A program made the translations under genes and the position numbers. A stretch of DNA of 10,863 nucleotides from Bacteroidales bacterium (GTDB lineage: Bacteria; Bacteroidota; Bacteroidia; Bacteroidales; Muribaculaceae). Shown here piece by piece: positions 1 through 6,454 of this stretch. Below the pieces are notes generated by a model. That model was not told the DNA's origin, did not search any database, and saw only the letters and a program-made list of their open reading frames with translations. The stretch lies in contig CAAGGJ010000166.1 in NCBI GenBank assembly GCA_900769345.1, forward strand, positions 1-10,863, written 5' to 3'. Numbering within the stretch: position 1 is the first letter of the stretch; the number at the start of each line of letters is the position of its first letter.

Positions 1-914
1 CGCATGGTGCTGAGTGCTATCTCGGGGGTGTTGTTATCGTTGCTCAAGTGACACAAGAACAGATATTTGAGGTGCTCGGCATAGTTGGCGCTCACAAATT
101 CGGCGGCTACGCGGTTGTCGAGGTGGCCATTGTCCTTGCGAATGCGTTGCTTGAGATATTCGGGATATTTACCCTCGGCGAGCATACGATTGTCGTAGTT
201 ACTCTCGAGCATGAGAAAATTGGCTTGCTTCATATAGAAGTCGGCACGATGAGTTATCGAGCCCATGTCGGTGGCTACCACAAACTTATATTTGCCGTTT
301 TCGATAAGAAAACCCATATTATCGGTTCCGTCGTGCGAGGTGTCGAACGCCGTGATGCTGAAGTCGGCTATCTTGAAAGTAATTTCTTTATACACATTTT
401 CCTGATAGTCCTTAATGCGGCGCGACACATTGTGGCGACGCAGAAGGCCATTCATCAGTCGAGGTGTGCTATAGATGCGTATATGACGATAACGGCGCAC
501 TATGGTGTAGGCATAGCGCACATGGTCGCCGTGGTCGTGAGTGAGGATTATTCCTTTCACCATTTCGGGCGCGATGCCATTAGCCTTGAGCGACTTAAAC
601 ACGAAGTCGCAGTCCACGCCGGCATCTATGAGTATGCCCCCGCCGTCGTTGCCCAGATAAGAGCAGTTGCCACTGCTGCCACTGCCAAAACTCATGAAGC
701 GCAGACGCACTTCGGGCTCGGAGGCAGGCTCCGGCTCTGGCTCCGACTGCTTTTTCGGAGGCAAAACCACCTCAATGTCGGGCATAGGGTCGGCATCGAG
801 CGGTGAAGTGGAAGGCTCTTGCGGTGTGAGCTGCTCCTCCTCGTCGTCGAAGAACATGGCGTCGAACAGTCCGGCTTGTCGAGGGTCATATTTGCTTTTC
901 TTGGTCTTTGCCAT
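1..914 (-). CDS. Metallo-beta-lactamase-fold hydrolase, YycJ/WalJ-like (3' end outside window)
   Basis: 304 codons are visible; the stop lies beyond the left edge. Residues about 72-300 form a metallo-beta-lactamase domain. It opens with SFGSGSSGNC (75-84), has the metal-binding motif THDHGDH (125-131), a DTSHD segment (191-195), ATDMG (214-218), LESNYD (236-241), GHLDN (263-267) and CHLSNDNNTPE (288-298). This set matches the YycJ/WalJ/VicX branch, small metal-dependent hydrolases proposed to be nucleases; the substrate here is not visible. Unusually, about 70 residues precede the domain: a Lys-rich start, an acidic patch (DDEEE, 23-27) and a Pro/Glu linker (58-69). The ATG at 914 gives an uninterrupted frame, but a start at Met74 next to the domain is possible; neither has a clear ribosome-binding site. 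It follows the methyltransferase gene by six bases, so the two are probably co-transcribed. Family call confident; role inferred. Confidence 0.88.
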   Translation of the reverse strand, partial: MAKTKKSKYDPRQAGLFDAMFFDDEEEQLTPQEPSTSPLDADPMPDIEVVLPPKKQSEPEPEPASEPEVRLRFMSFGSGSSGNCSYLGNDGGGILIDAGVDCDFVFKSLKANGIAPEMVKGIILTHDHGDHVRYAYTIVRRYRHIRIYSTPRLMNGLLRRHNVSRRIKDYQENVYKEITFKIADFSITAFDTSHDGTDNMGFLIENGKYKFVVATDMGSITHRADFYMKQANFLMLESNYDNRMLAEGKYPEYLKQRIRKDNGHLDNRVAAEFVSANYAEHLKYLFLCHLSNDNNTPEIALSTM

Positions 915-920
915 CGGTTA

Positions 921-1625
921 TTATTTATATAGAAGAAAGATGGTGGGCACTTTATCGAAATCGTATTTCGTTTTTGACCACTCTTTCACGGTTTTCGTCA
1001 CTATCATCTCATCCTTGCCGGTGATGTTGCTTGCCACACATAGTGCCAAGTTGCCGGGGAGCACTTTACACATCTCTGCCATCAACTTGTTGTTGCGGTA
1101 AGGCGTTTCGATGAATATTTGGGTCTGTCCGTCGCGAATCAAGCGTTCCATCTCCTTGAATTTGCGAGCGCGTTCGCCCTGGTCGATGGGAAGGTATCCC
1201 AAGAAGGCGAAACTTTGACCATTAAAGCCACTACCCATCATTCCCATCAATATGCTCGAAGGGCCCACCAATGGGCGCACCTTCAAACCCTTGCGTTGAG
1301 CTATCGCCACCACATCGGCGCCCGGATCGGCTATTGCCGGACATCCCGCCTCCGAAATCACGCCCATAGGCTTACCCTGCTCCAGCGCAAGCAGATAGCC
1401 CGAAATGGCTCCGGGATCGGTGTGACGATTGAGTTCATAGAAAGTGAGTTCATCGATATTGATTTCGCGGTCGCATTTCTTGAGAAATCGCCGCGCACTG
1501 CGCACATTTTCCACTATGAAATGCTTCACCTCGCGCACAATAGCTATGTTGCACGCGGGCACCACATCCTCCACAGCGCCTTCGCTGAGTGGTACGGGAA
1601 TCAAATAAAGCGCAGTTTCTATCAT
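921..1625 (-). CDS. SAM-dependent methyltransferase, RsmI-like tetrapyrrole-methylase fold
   Basis: A 234-residue protein of the tetrapyrrole (corrin/porphyrin) methylase fold, nearest to RsmI, which 2'-O-methylates C1402 of 16S rRNA. Visible landmarks are YLIPVPLSEG near the N-terminus, SEAGCPAIADPGADVV (91-106, the SAM-binding loop of RsmI relatives), VGPSSILMGMMGSGF (120-134), FLGYLP (141-146) and IFIETPYRNNKLM (170-182). It is about 50 residues shorter than classic RsmI and the N-terminal loop is atypical, so it may be a lineage-specific paralogue rather than the true RsmI; I therefore give no symbol. The frame is open further upstream (to 1700), but I chose the ATG at 1625. It is preceded by an AGAGG Shine-Dalgarno-like sequence at good spacing, which is rare here, and the fold starts right after it. 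The longer version would also run across the proposed promoter. The MBL hydrolase gene follows six bases downstream. Confidence 0.87.
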   Translation of the reverse strand: MIETALYLIPVPLSEGAVEDVVPACNIAIVREVKHFIVENVRSARRFLKKCDREINIDELTFYELNRHTDPGAISGYLLALEQGKPMGVISEAGCPAIADPGADVVAIAQRKGLKVRPLVGPSSILMGMMGSGFNGQSFAFLGYLPIDQGERARKFKEMERLIRDGQTQIFIETPYRNNKLMAEMCKVLPGNLALCVASNITGKDEMIVTKTVKEWSKTKYDFDKVPTIFLLYK

Positions 1626-1697
1626 TATCCTCTGTTGTTGGGTTGTAAGTTTAGCTTGTTTGTCAAGGGTGTGCACACTATGTTGCACAACAATTTG

Positions 1698-1728
1698 CAA
1701 ATATAAGCAAAATTACTGAATAATGAAA
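1698..1728 (-). promoter_or_regulatory. Candidate promoter of the methyltransferase-MBL unit
   Basis: Read on the minus strand, TATATTTG (1698-1705) matches the Bacteroidota -7 consensus TAnnTTTG. TTTC lies 19 bases upstream (1725-1728), one base off the -33 consensus TTTG. Transcription would begin near 1692, leaving a leader of about 65 bases before the ATG at 1625. Confidence 0.55.
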
Positions 1729-1749
1729 CTCAAGAATGTACAATAGCTC

Positions 1750-1778
1750 CAAAGTTAGACAAAAAAGCAAAAATCAAA
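1750..1778 (-). promoter_or_regulatory. Second candidate promoter upstream of the methyltransferase
   Basis: On the minus strand, TAACTTTG (1750-1757) fits the -7 consensus and TTTG (1775-1778) fits the -33 element, but the spacer is 17 rather than 19-20 bases. It could be an alternative start for the same unit or a chance match in AT-rich DNA. Confidence 0.3.
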
Positions 1779-1826
1779 AAAATCACATATTCATAATACG
1801 ATATCGCCTGCGAGATGTGGCGCCAA

Positions 1827-2552
1827 TCAATCGAAAAGCTGTTTGAGAATATCGGGCGACTTCATGATGCCTATAGTGCTGAAATGAATCCGAAAATATT
1901 CGATCATAATGTCGATAATCTCACCACGCTCGGTGCGGTTGTATCTAAAAAGGTGCATATTGGCAAATGTGATGCGCGAGAGCCGATGCAGAGCAAATGC
2001 TTGTGGAGGCGCCAAGCGATGAGCAGAGGCGGGAATATGCTGCACAAAGGTACCCTCAGTCATATCGAACCACGATCCCGGGGCATAACTCTCATCGTCG
2101 GGCTGAATGCCGAGCAATGCTCCGAGGTGATAGACAAAACACAGATGAAAATTGGCAGGCGCCGTGTGCGAATCGTTGAGCAGAAGAATCGACTGCTTGA
2201 GATACTCATACAAGGCATCGTTTCGCTCATTTTCTTGAATCACATGGCAGAGAAATTCGCTCACAAACATAGCCACAGCGCTTCGCACCGGGTCGCCATA
2301 GATGGTGGAAAGCGGCATCACCGGCCGCGAATCGCGAAAATTATATATGTCGCGCCCCGGCACCACTCGCACCTCCATCTCCACTATCGAAAGCGGCATA
2401 AATGCAGCATTACGCATACGAGCCCCGCGCGTGGAGCCCTGCGGCACAAGCAATGCCATTCTGCCGTACTCATCGCTATAGACGTGCGCTATCGAATTCT
2501 TGTCGGAGTATTTCATCACATTCAGCACTATCGCTGTAATCTTTCGATACAT
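1827..2552 (-). CDS. recO: DNA repair protein RecO
   Basis: A 241-residue RecO. In the RecFOR pathway RecO binds single-stranded DNA and SSB and, with RecR, loads RecA at gaps and breaks; it can also anneal complementary strands. The N-terminal part (about 1-80) has the OB-fold pattern of RecO: an opening TAIVLNVMKYSDKNSIAHVYSDEYGR-like stretch (7-31), then LLVPQGSTRG (34-43). A helical C-terminal domain follows, ending in the typical FRIHFSTIGIMKSPDIL-type helix (220-236). No CXXC pair is present, so the zinc finger of Deinococcus-type RecO is absent, as I would expect for Bacteroidota versions. The gene is divergent from the tRNA-Glu/rpsT unit. I saw no clean promoter or terminator for it: the best -7-like sequence upstream on the minus strand is TTATTTTG near 2567-2574. 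The start at 2552 agrees with the family N-terminus. Confidence 0.93.
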   Translation of the reverse strand: MYRKITAIVLNVMKYSDKNSIAHVYSDEYGRMALLVPQGSTRGARMRNAAFMPLSIVEMEVRVVPGRDIYNFRDSRPVMPLSTIYGDPVRSAVAMFVSEFLCHVIQENERNDALYEYLKQSILLLNDSHTAPANFHLCFVYHLGALLGIQPDDESYAPGSWFDMTEGTFVQHIPASAHRLAPPQAFALHRLSRITFANMHLFRYNRTERGEIIDIMIEYFRIHFSTIGIMKSPDILKQLFD

Positions 2553-2666
2553 AATAAGTTATGAGCAAAATAATGTAAAAATCCACTGCTAAGTTACTAA
2601 AAAAGACGCCCGAAACCACAATAACGCGCCTTAAAAACAAAAAAATGCACTATTTTTTCAAAAAGA

Positions 2667-2698
2667 TTTGCGCAATTGAGAAATTGTATCTATCTTTG
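2667..2698 (+). promoter_or_regulatory. Promoter of the tRNA-Glu / rpsT unit
   Basis: TTTG (2667-2670), a 20-base spacer and TATCTTTG (2691-2698) give a near-perfect Bacteroidota housekeeping promoter, with transcription expected near 2703, about 30 bases before the first tRNA. The spacer contains a small inverted repeat, CAATT-gaga-AATTG (2673-2686), that could be an operator but may be chance. Confidence 0.8.
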
Positions 2699-2732
2699 CA
2701 CTCGCAAAAGGGGACAACCCCCCAAAAGCGAT

Positions 2733-2804
2733 GGCCCATTCGTCTATCGGTTAGGACGCAAGATTTTCATTCTTGAAAGAGCAGTTCGATTCTGCTATGG
2801 GCTA
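2733..2804 (+). tRNA. tRNA-Glu (anticodon TTC), copy 1
   Basis: A 72-nucleotide cloverleaf. The acceptor stem is GGCCCAT with ATGGGCT (first pair G-U), the D arm is GTCT/GGAC with the GGTTA loop, and the anticodon stem is CAAGA/TCTTG around the loop TTTTCAT (anticodon TTC). The T arm is AGCAG/CTGCT around TTCGATT and the discriminator is A. CCA is not encoded, so it must be added after processing. The anticodon reads GAA and GAG. It sits 44 bases upstream of rpsT on the same strand and behind the same promoter. Confidence 0.95.
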
Positions 2805-2848
2805 CAAATTAAGAAATTAGCAAACAAAATTATAAAGGTTTTTTAGAA

Positions 2849-3103
2849 ATGGCAAACCACAAATCATCTGAAAAGAGAATTCGTCAAACAGCAGCAAAGC
2901 GTCTTCGCAACCGCTATTATGCAAAGACAGCTCGTAACGCTGTTCGCAAGCTTCGCAATACTACCGATAAGGCTACTGCTGCCGAAGACTACAAGAAGGT
3001 ATCTGCAATGCTCGACAAGTTGGCTCGCAAGGGTGTGATTTCAAAGAACAAGGCTTCGAACTTGAAGTCAAAGCTTGCTCTTTGCGTTAACAAGCTTGCT
3101 TAA
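2849..3103 (+). CDS. rpsT: 30S ribosomal protein S20
   Basis: An 84-residue, strongly basic, all-helical protein with the S20 signature: MANHKSSEKRIRQ at the start, LRNRYYAK, NAVRKLR, and the C-terminal GVISKNKASNLKSKL helix. S20 is a primary binder of 16S rRNA at the base of the 30S body and supports initiation-competent subunits. The length is normal for the family. No separate promoter is visible between the upstream tRNA and the ATG, so the mRNA is probably released from a tRNA-mRNA-tRNA precursor by tRNA processing. The leader carries only a weak AAAGG. Clear codon bias (CGC/CGT Arg, AAG Lys) fits a highly expressed gene. Confidence 0.98.
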   Translation: MANHKSSEKRIRQTAAKRLRNRYYAKTARNAVRKLRNTTDKATAAEDYKKVSAMLDKLARKGVISKNKASNLKSKLALCVNKLA

Positions 3104-3149
3104 TCGGATTACCAATTAAGACAACAAGCACCTCGGTGCCAAGATAGAT

Positions 3150-3221
3150 GGCCCATTCGTCTATCGGTTAGGACGCAAGATTTTCATTCTTGAAAGAGCA
3201 GTTCGATTCTGCTATGGGCTA
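3150..3221 (+). tRNA. tRNA-Glu (anticodon TTC), copy 2
   Basis: Identical to the first copy over all 72 bases; the match extends to 76 bases (2730-2805 and 3147-3222). It lies 46 bases after the rpsT stop. The gap contains the small hairpin GCAC-CTCG-GTGC (3128-3139). A terminator follows almost at once, so this tRNA is the last gene of the unit. Confidence 0.95.
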
Positions 3222-3225
3222 CCTG

Positions 3226-3256
3226 AAGCGTTAAGTTCTTAGAACTTGACGCTTTT
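3226..3256 (+). terminator. Intrinsic terminator of the tRNA-Glu / rpsT / tRNA-Glu unit
   Basis: AGCGTTAAGTTCT (3227-3239) pairs with AGAACTTGACGCT (3241-3253) with a single G-U pair and a very tight turn, followed by TTTT ending at 3256. It begins five bases after the second tRNA. Confidence 0.8.
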
Positions 3257-3348
3257 GCTATATACTCTCCGTCGCTCGCCACAAATTGTGGAATATCGGG
3301 GTCAGCGGATTTTTACGGCGGGTGATGCGGTAATGTCGGAGTATATGT

Positions 3349-3356
3349 TACCTTTG
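3349..3356 (+). promoter_or_regulatory. Orphan -7 promoter element
   Basis: TACCTTTG matches the -7 consensus TAnnTTTG exactly, but no TTTG lies 19-20 bases upstream. No protein gene follows on this strand; the next element is the hairpin at 3386-3435. Just upstream, CGGAGTATAT (3337-3346) is an imperfect inverted copy of ATATACTCTCCG (3260-3271). Confidence 0.35.
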
Positions 3357-3385
3357 CAGTATGAAATCCCTATGTAGATAACACG

Positions 3386-3435
3386 AAAAAGTCGGTGCAA
3401 GGAGGATTTTGCCCCGCTTGCACCGACTTTTTTTT
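3386..3435. terminator. Bidirectional intrinsic terminator (3' of pfkA)
   Basis: GTCGGTGCAAG (3391-3401) and CTTGCACCGAC (3417-3427) form a perfect 11-bp stem around a 15-base loop. It is flanked by five A on the left and eight T on the right. On the minus strand it lies 22 bases after the pfkA stop, the expected place for its terminator. The longer T tract is on the plus strand, where it could end a short transcript from the orphan promoter at 3349. Confidence 0.85.
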
Positions 3436-3457
3436 GATGTATTATGCTATGCGCGTG

Positions 3458-4438
3458 TCAGATCGACAAAGTGCGCAATGTCTGAAGCAATGTGCGGTCC
3501 ACGGGTTTGTCGAACTTGATAGCCTTGAAGAATGGCACATACACTATTTCATCGTTGCGAATACCCACCATTACATTGCGCTGGTCTTCCATAAGTGCGT
3601 CGATGGCAGCTGCACCGAGGCGCGATGCCAAGATGCGATCGACTGCTGTAGGCGAACCACCGCGCTGCAAGTGTCCGAGTATCGACACGCGAACGTCGTA
3701 CTGCGGATATTCGTTTTTAACACGTTCGGCAAGTCCCATAGCGCCACCTGTAACCGGGCTTTCTGCAACAAGCACTATCGATGAGTTTTTGCTCTTGCGG
3801 AAGCCGTGCTCTATGAGTTCGGCAAGTTGGTCAACCTCGGTAGAGATTTCCGGTATGATGGCAGCTTCGCAACCCGATGCAATGGCGCCGTTAAGTGCCA
3901 AGAAACCGGCGTCGCGGCCCATAACTTCGATAAAGAACAGACGCTCGTGACTCGAAGCGGTGTCGCGAATCTTGTCGACGCAGTCCATGATGGTGTTAAG
4001 GGCTGTGTCGTAGCCTATGGTTTTGTCGGTGCCATAAAGGTCGTTATCGATGGTGCCTGGCAAACCCACTATCGGGAAGTTATATTCAGTGGCAAAGATG
4101 CGAGCACCGGTGAGCGAACCGTCGCCGCCGATAACCACGAGGGCATCGATGCCTTCTTTTTGAAGATTTTCGTATGCCAAACGGCGTCCTTCTTCGGTTT
4201 TGAACTCAGCGCAGCGTGCTGTCTTTAGGATAGTACCGCCGAGTTGAATGATGTTCGACACATTTTGTGTCTTAAACTCCACAATCTCGTCGGTTACAAG
4301 GCCTTTGTAGCCGCGATATATACCTTTCACTTTAAAGCCATTGTAGATAGCTGCACGAGTCACCGCTCTGATGGCTGCATTCATGCCGGGGGCGTCGCCT
4401 CCTGAGGTAAGGATACCTATACAATTAATCTTCGACAT
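3458..4438 (-). CDS. pfkA: ATP-dependent 6-phosphofructokinase
   Basis: A 326-residue phosphofructokinase that phosphorylates fructose 6-phosphate to fructose 1,6-bisphosphate, the committed step of glycolysis, in the cytoplasm. Visible motifs are TSGGDAPGMNAAIR (11-24) for nucleotide binding, GGDGSLTG (104-111), PGTIDNDLYGTD (127-138) with the catalytic Asp131, MGRDAGFLAL (173-182) for substrate binding, and LGHLQRGGSPTAVDR (254-268). The Gly in GGDGS and the Gly before TIDND mark the ATP-using type; pyrophosphate-using enzymes usually have Asp and Lys there. The length equals that of typical bacterial PfkA (about 320). The leader has no Shine-Dalgarno sequence. It is flanked by its own candidate promoter and terminator, so it is probably monocistronic. 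Confidence 0.96.
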   Translation of the reverse strand: MSKINCIGILTSGGDAPGMNAAIRAVTRAAIYNGFKVKGIYRGYKGLVTDEIVEFKTQNVSNIIQLGGTILKTARCAEFKTEEGRRLAYENLQKEGIDALVVIGGDGSLTGARIFATEYNFPIVGLPGTIDNDLYGTDKTIGYDTALNTIMDCVDKIRDTASSHERLFFIEVMGRDAGFLALNGAIASGCEAAIIPEISTEVDQLAELIEHGFRKSKNSSIVLVAESPVTGGAMGLAERVKNEYPQYDVRVSILGHLQRGGSPTAVDRILASRLGAAAIDALMEDQRNVMVGIRNDEIVYVPFFKAIKFDKPVDRTLLQTLRTLSI

Positions 4439-4473
4439 AGTTTTATGTGGTTTTAGTTTTGTTACTCTTTGTG

Positions 4474-4481
4474 CAAATATA
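4474..4481 (-). promoter_or_regulatory. -7 element of the pfkA promoter
   Basis: On the minus strand this reads TATATTTG, an exact TAnnTTTG match, 35 bases upstream of the pfkA ATG. No good TTTG is found 19-20 bases further upstream (AAAC/AAAA there), so the -33 element is weak. Confidence 0.5.
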
Positions 4482-4519
4482 GTAATATTTTCCCTTATTT
4501 GTTTTTATTATGCCATAAC

Positions 4520-4540
4520 GAAATAAAAAATTTTTATTTC
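4520..4540. repeat. Perfect AT-rich palindrome between ubiE and pfkA
   Basis: GAAATAAAAA (4520-4529) and TTTTTATTTC (4531-4540) are perfect inverted arms around one base. It lies 21 bases after the ubiE stop, so it may act as a weak terminator for ubiE. It could also be a protein-binding site upstream of the pfkA promoter. Confidence 0.5.
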
Positions 4541-4561
4541 AGCGGAGTGTTGAAGGCTTGG

Positions 4562-5299
4562 CTATTTGATGCCTAAATAGATGGAGCAGGTGCCGAATGT
4601 CATGGCTATGGCGCGGCAGTGGGTAAATCCCACGCGGCGCATTATCTGCAGCATGGCTTCGCCTTGCGGCACGGCTGCTATGCTCTCGGGCAAGTAGCTG
4701 TAGGCGCGAGCGTCCTTCGATTTCGAACGGCCTATGAATGGTATGATGTGGCGGGTGTAGATATCGTAGAACCACTTGATCACGGGATTGGTGGGTGTAG
4801 ACAATTCCACCACGCAGAGCAGTCCGCCCTTGGCGAGCACGCGATGCATCTCGGCATAGCCTTGCTCGAGGTGCTCGAAATTGCGCACGCCATAAGCCAC
4901 GGTCACGGCATCAAATTCGCCCTCGGCGAAGCGAAGATTCAGACAGTCGCCTTCTTCGAGGGTGATGGTCTGGTCGAGGTGCTGCTGAGCTACCTTGCGG
5001 CGGCCTATCTCGAGCATACCTGTGCTGAGGTCGATGCCCACTATCTGCTGCGGCTTGAGTGTGCGGCATAGCTGTATGGCAAGGTCGCCGGTGCCGGTGG
5101 CTACATCGAGCAAGCGCTGTGGGTGGTGCTTGGCAACGAGGCGCACAGCCTTACGGCGCCACCACTTGTCGATGCCCATGGTCATGCATCGGTTCATAAA
5201 GTCGTAGGCGGGCGCTATCGAGTCGAACATTTGGCGCACCTGGCCGGTTTTGCTATCGACGTCGTTGTAGGGATTGATTTTTTCTGCCTTATACTCCAT
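4562..5299 (-). CDS. ubiE: Demethylmenaquinone methyltransferase (UbiE/MenG)
   Basis: A 245-residue class I SAM methyltransferase that C-methylates demethylmenaquinone to menaquinone, the respiratory quinone of Bacteroidales. The UbiE signature is clear: MFDSIAPAYDFMNRCMTMGIDKWWRR (24-49), SAM motif I LLDVATGTGDLA (63-74), GIDLSTGML (88-96), the acidic GDCLNL (117-122), VAYGVRNFEHLEQG (134-147) and EMHRVLAKGG (150-159). The frame is open to an ATG at 5356, but I chose the ATG at 5299 because homologues begin with a short MEY..INPY-like lead directly before the signature. No Shine-Dalgarno sequence supports either. purC lies 134 bases upstream on the same strand. In Bacteroides relatives I recall a shikimate dehydrogenase gene (aroE) following ubiE; here it is absent and pfkA follows. 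Confidence 0.93.
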   Translation of the reverse strand: MEYKAEKINPYNDVDSKTGQVRQMFDSIAPAYDFMNRCMTMGIDKWWRRKAVRLVAKHHPQRLLDVATGTGDLAIQLCRTLKPQQIVGIDLSTGMLEIGRRKVAQQHLDQTITLEEGDCLNLRFAEGEFDAVTVAYGVRNFEHLEQGYAEMHRVLAKGGLLCVVELSTPTNPVIKWFYDIYTRHIIPFIGRSKSKDARAYSYLPESIAAVPQGEAMLQIMRRVGFTHCRAIAMTFGTCSIYLGIK

Positions 5300-5433
5300 A
5301 GGGCGCGTATTGTGTAAGAAGAATTTAAAAAAGTCCGACGGTGACTGCCGGCACAATGTGATAATGAGCGTGTGCCACGAAGTCGCCGCCGGATGTTAAG
5401 TGATAAGCTATATCTTGGTGATGAACCTACGCA

Positions 5434-6384
5434 TTACTTACGCGAAGCAAGGTAGGCCTTCACATTGTTCTCAATGCGGGCAGCGATGTCGCTATCGTCG
5501 GCAGGCACAAATTTTTCGCCCACTATGTGCTCATAGAGCTCTTGGTAGCGAGCAGCCACGCTTTGGCAATATTCGTCGGTCATTTCAGGCACTTGCTGAC
5601 CGGCTTTGCCCATAAAGTTGTGGTCGATAAGCCATTGGCGCACAAATTCCTTCGATAGTTGTTTCTGAGGCTCACCGGCTTCGAAGCGTTCGGCGTAGCC
5701 ATCGGCATAGAAGTAGCGCGAACTATCGGGGGTGTGGATTTCATCAATAAGAATCACCTTTCCATCGCGTTTACCAAATTCGTATTTGGTATCTACGAGG
5801 ATAAGGCCCTTCGAAGCAGCGATTTCCGAACCGCGAGCAAAGAGAGCGCGGGTGTAGGCTTCCATCACTTCGTAGTCCTCTTTCGACACTATGCCTTGAG
5901 CTATGATTTCTTCCTTCGAGATGTTTTCGTCGTGACCGGCTTCTGCCTTGGTGGTGGGAGTGATGATGGGCTCATCGAACTTCTGATTTTCGCGCATGCC
6001 TTCGGGCAACTTCACGCCGCAGAGTTCGCGGCAACCGGCTGCATATTCGCGCCAAGCACTACCGGTGAGATAGCCGCGAATAATCATTTCCACGCGGAAT
6101 CCTTCACACTTCAAGCCTACGGTAACCATAGGGTCGGGAGTAGCCAACTTCCAGTTGGGCACGATGTCGGCGGTAGCGTCGAGAAATTTTGCTGCTATCT
6201 GATTGAGCACCTGTCCCTTGCCGGGAATACCCTTGGGGAGGATAACATCGAAAGCCGAAATGCGGTCGGTAGCCACCATTACCATAAGGTCGTCGTTGAT
6301 ATCATACACGTCGCGTACTTTGCCATGATAAACGCTCTTTTGACCCTCAAACTTAAACTCAGTGTTAGTTAATGTGTTAGCCAT
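5434..6384 (-). CDS. purC: Phosphoribosylaminoimidazole-succinocarboxamide synthase (SAICAR synthetase)
   Basis: A 316-residue enzyme of de novo purine synthesis that joins CAIR and aspartate with ATP to give SAICAR. Visible motifs are GKVRDVYDI (21-29) in the ATP-grasp-like N-terminus, ATDRISAFDVILP (38-50), RGYLTGSAWREY (103-114), the family signature PIITPTTKAEAGHDENIS (139-156), LVDTKYEFG (196-204) and LIDEIHTPDSSRYF (212-225). At about 316 residues it belongs to the longer SAICAR synthetase class, not the roughly 240-residue E. coli type. It lies between phoH (70-base gap) and ubiE (134-base gap) on the same strand. I found no TAnnTTTG promoter in the phoH-purC gap, consistent with read-through from phoH. 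Confidence 0.97.
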   Translation of the reverse strand: MANTLTNTEFKFEGQKSVYHGKVRDVYDINDDLMVMVATDRISAFDVILPKGIPGKGQVLNQIAAKFLDATADIVPNWKLATPDPMVTVGLKCEGFRVEMIIRGYLTGSAWREYAAGCRELCGVKLPEGMRENQKFDEPIITPTTKAEAGHDENISKEEIIAQGIVSKEDYEVMEAYTRALFARGSEIAASKGLILVDTKYEFGKRDGKVILIDEIHTPDSSRYFYADGYAERFEAGEPQKQLSKEFVRQWLIDHNFMGKAGQQVPEMTDEYCQSVAARYQELYEHIVGEKFVPADDSDIAARIENNVKAYLASRK

Positions 6385-6454
6385 ATTGCTTAATAATTGA
6401 AGTTATTTTGTTTATTTATATCTTGATTGATAAAATGTTTGTTTCATCGTAATC

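Noticed and set aside
48..806. Plus-strand open frame of about 250 codons
   Set aside because: It lies opposite the MBL hydrolase, whose frame carries clear catalytic motifs; the plus-strand product has no recognisable family features.
921..1700. Longer start (1700) for the methyltransferase
   Set aside because: It adds 25 non-conserved residues and runs over the proposed promoter; the ATG at 1625 has an AGAGG site and abuts the fold.
1119..2564. Plus-strand open frames opposite the methyltransferase and recO
   Set aside because: Both are antisense to genes with conserved motifs and give His/Arg-rich products typical of complementary-strand reading.
2730..3222. Direct repeats at tRNA genes as attachment sites of an integrated element
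   Set aside because: The repeats are whole, functional tRNA genes and only rpsT lies between them; no integrase or foreign genes.
4562..5356. Longer start (5356) for ubiE
   Set aside because: The extra 19 residues are not typical of the family and have no ribosome-binding site; 5299 matches the expected N-terminus.
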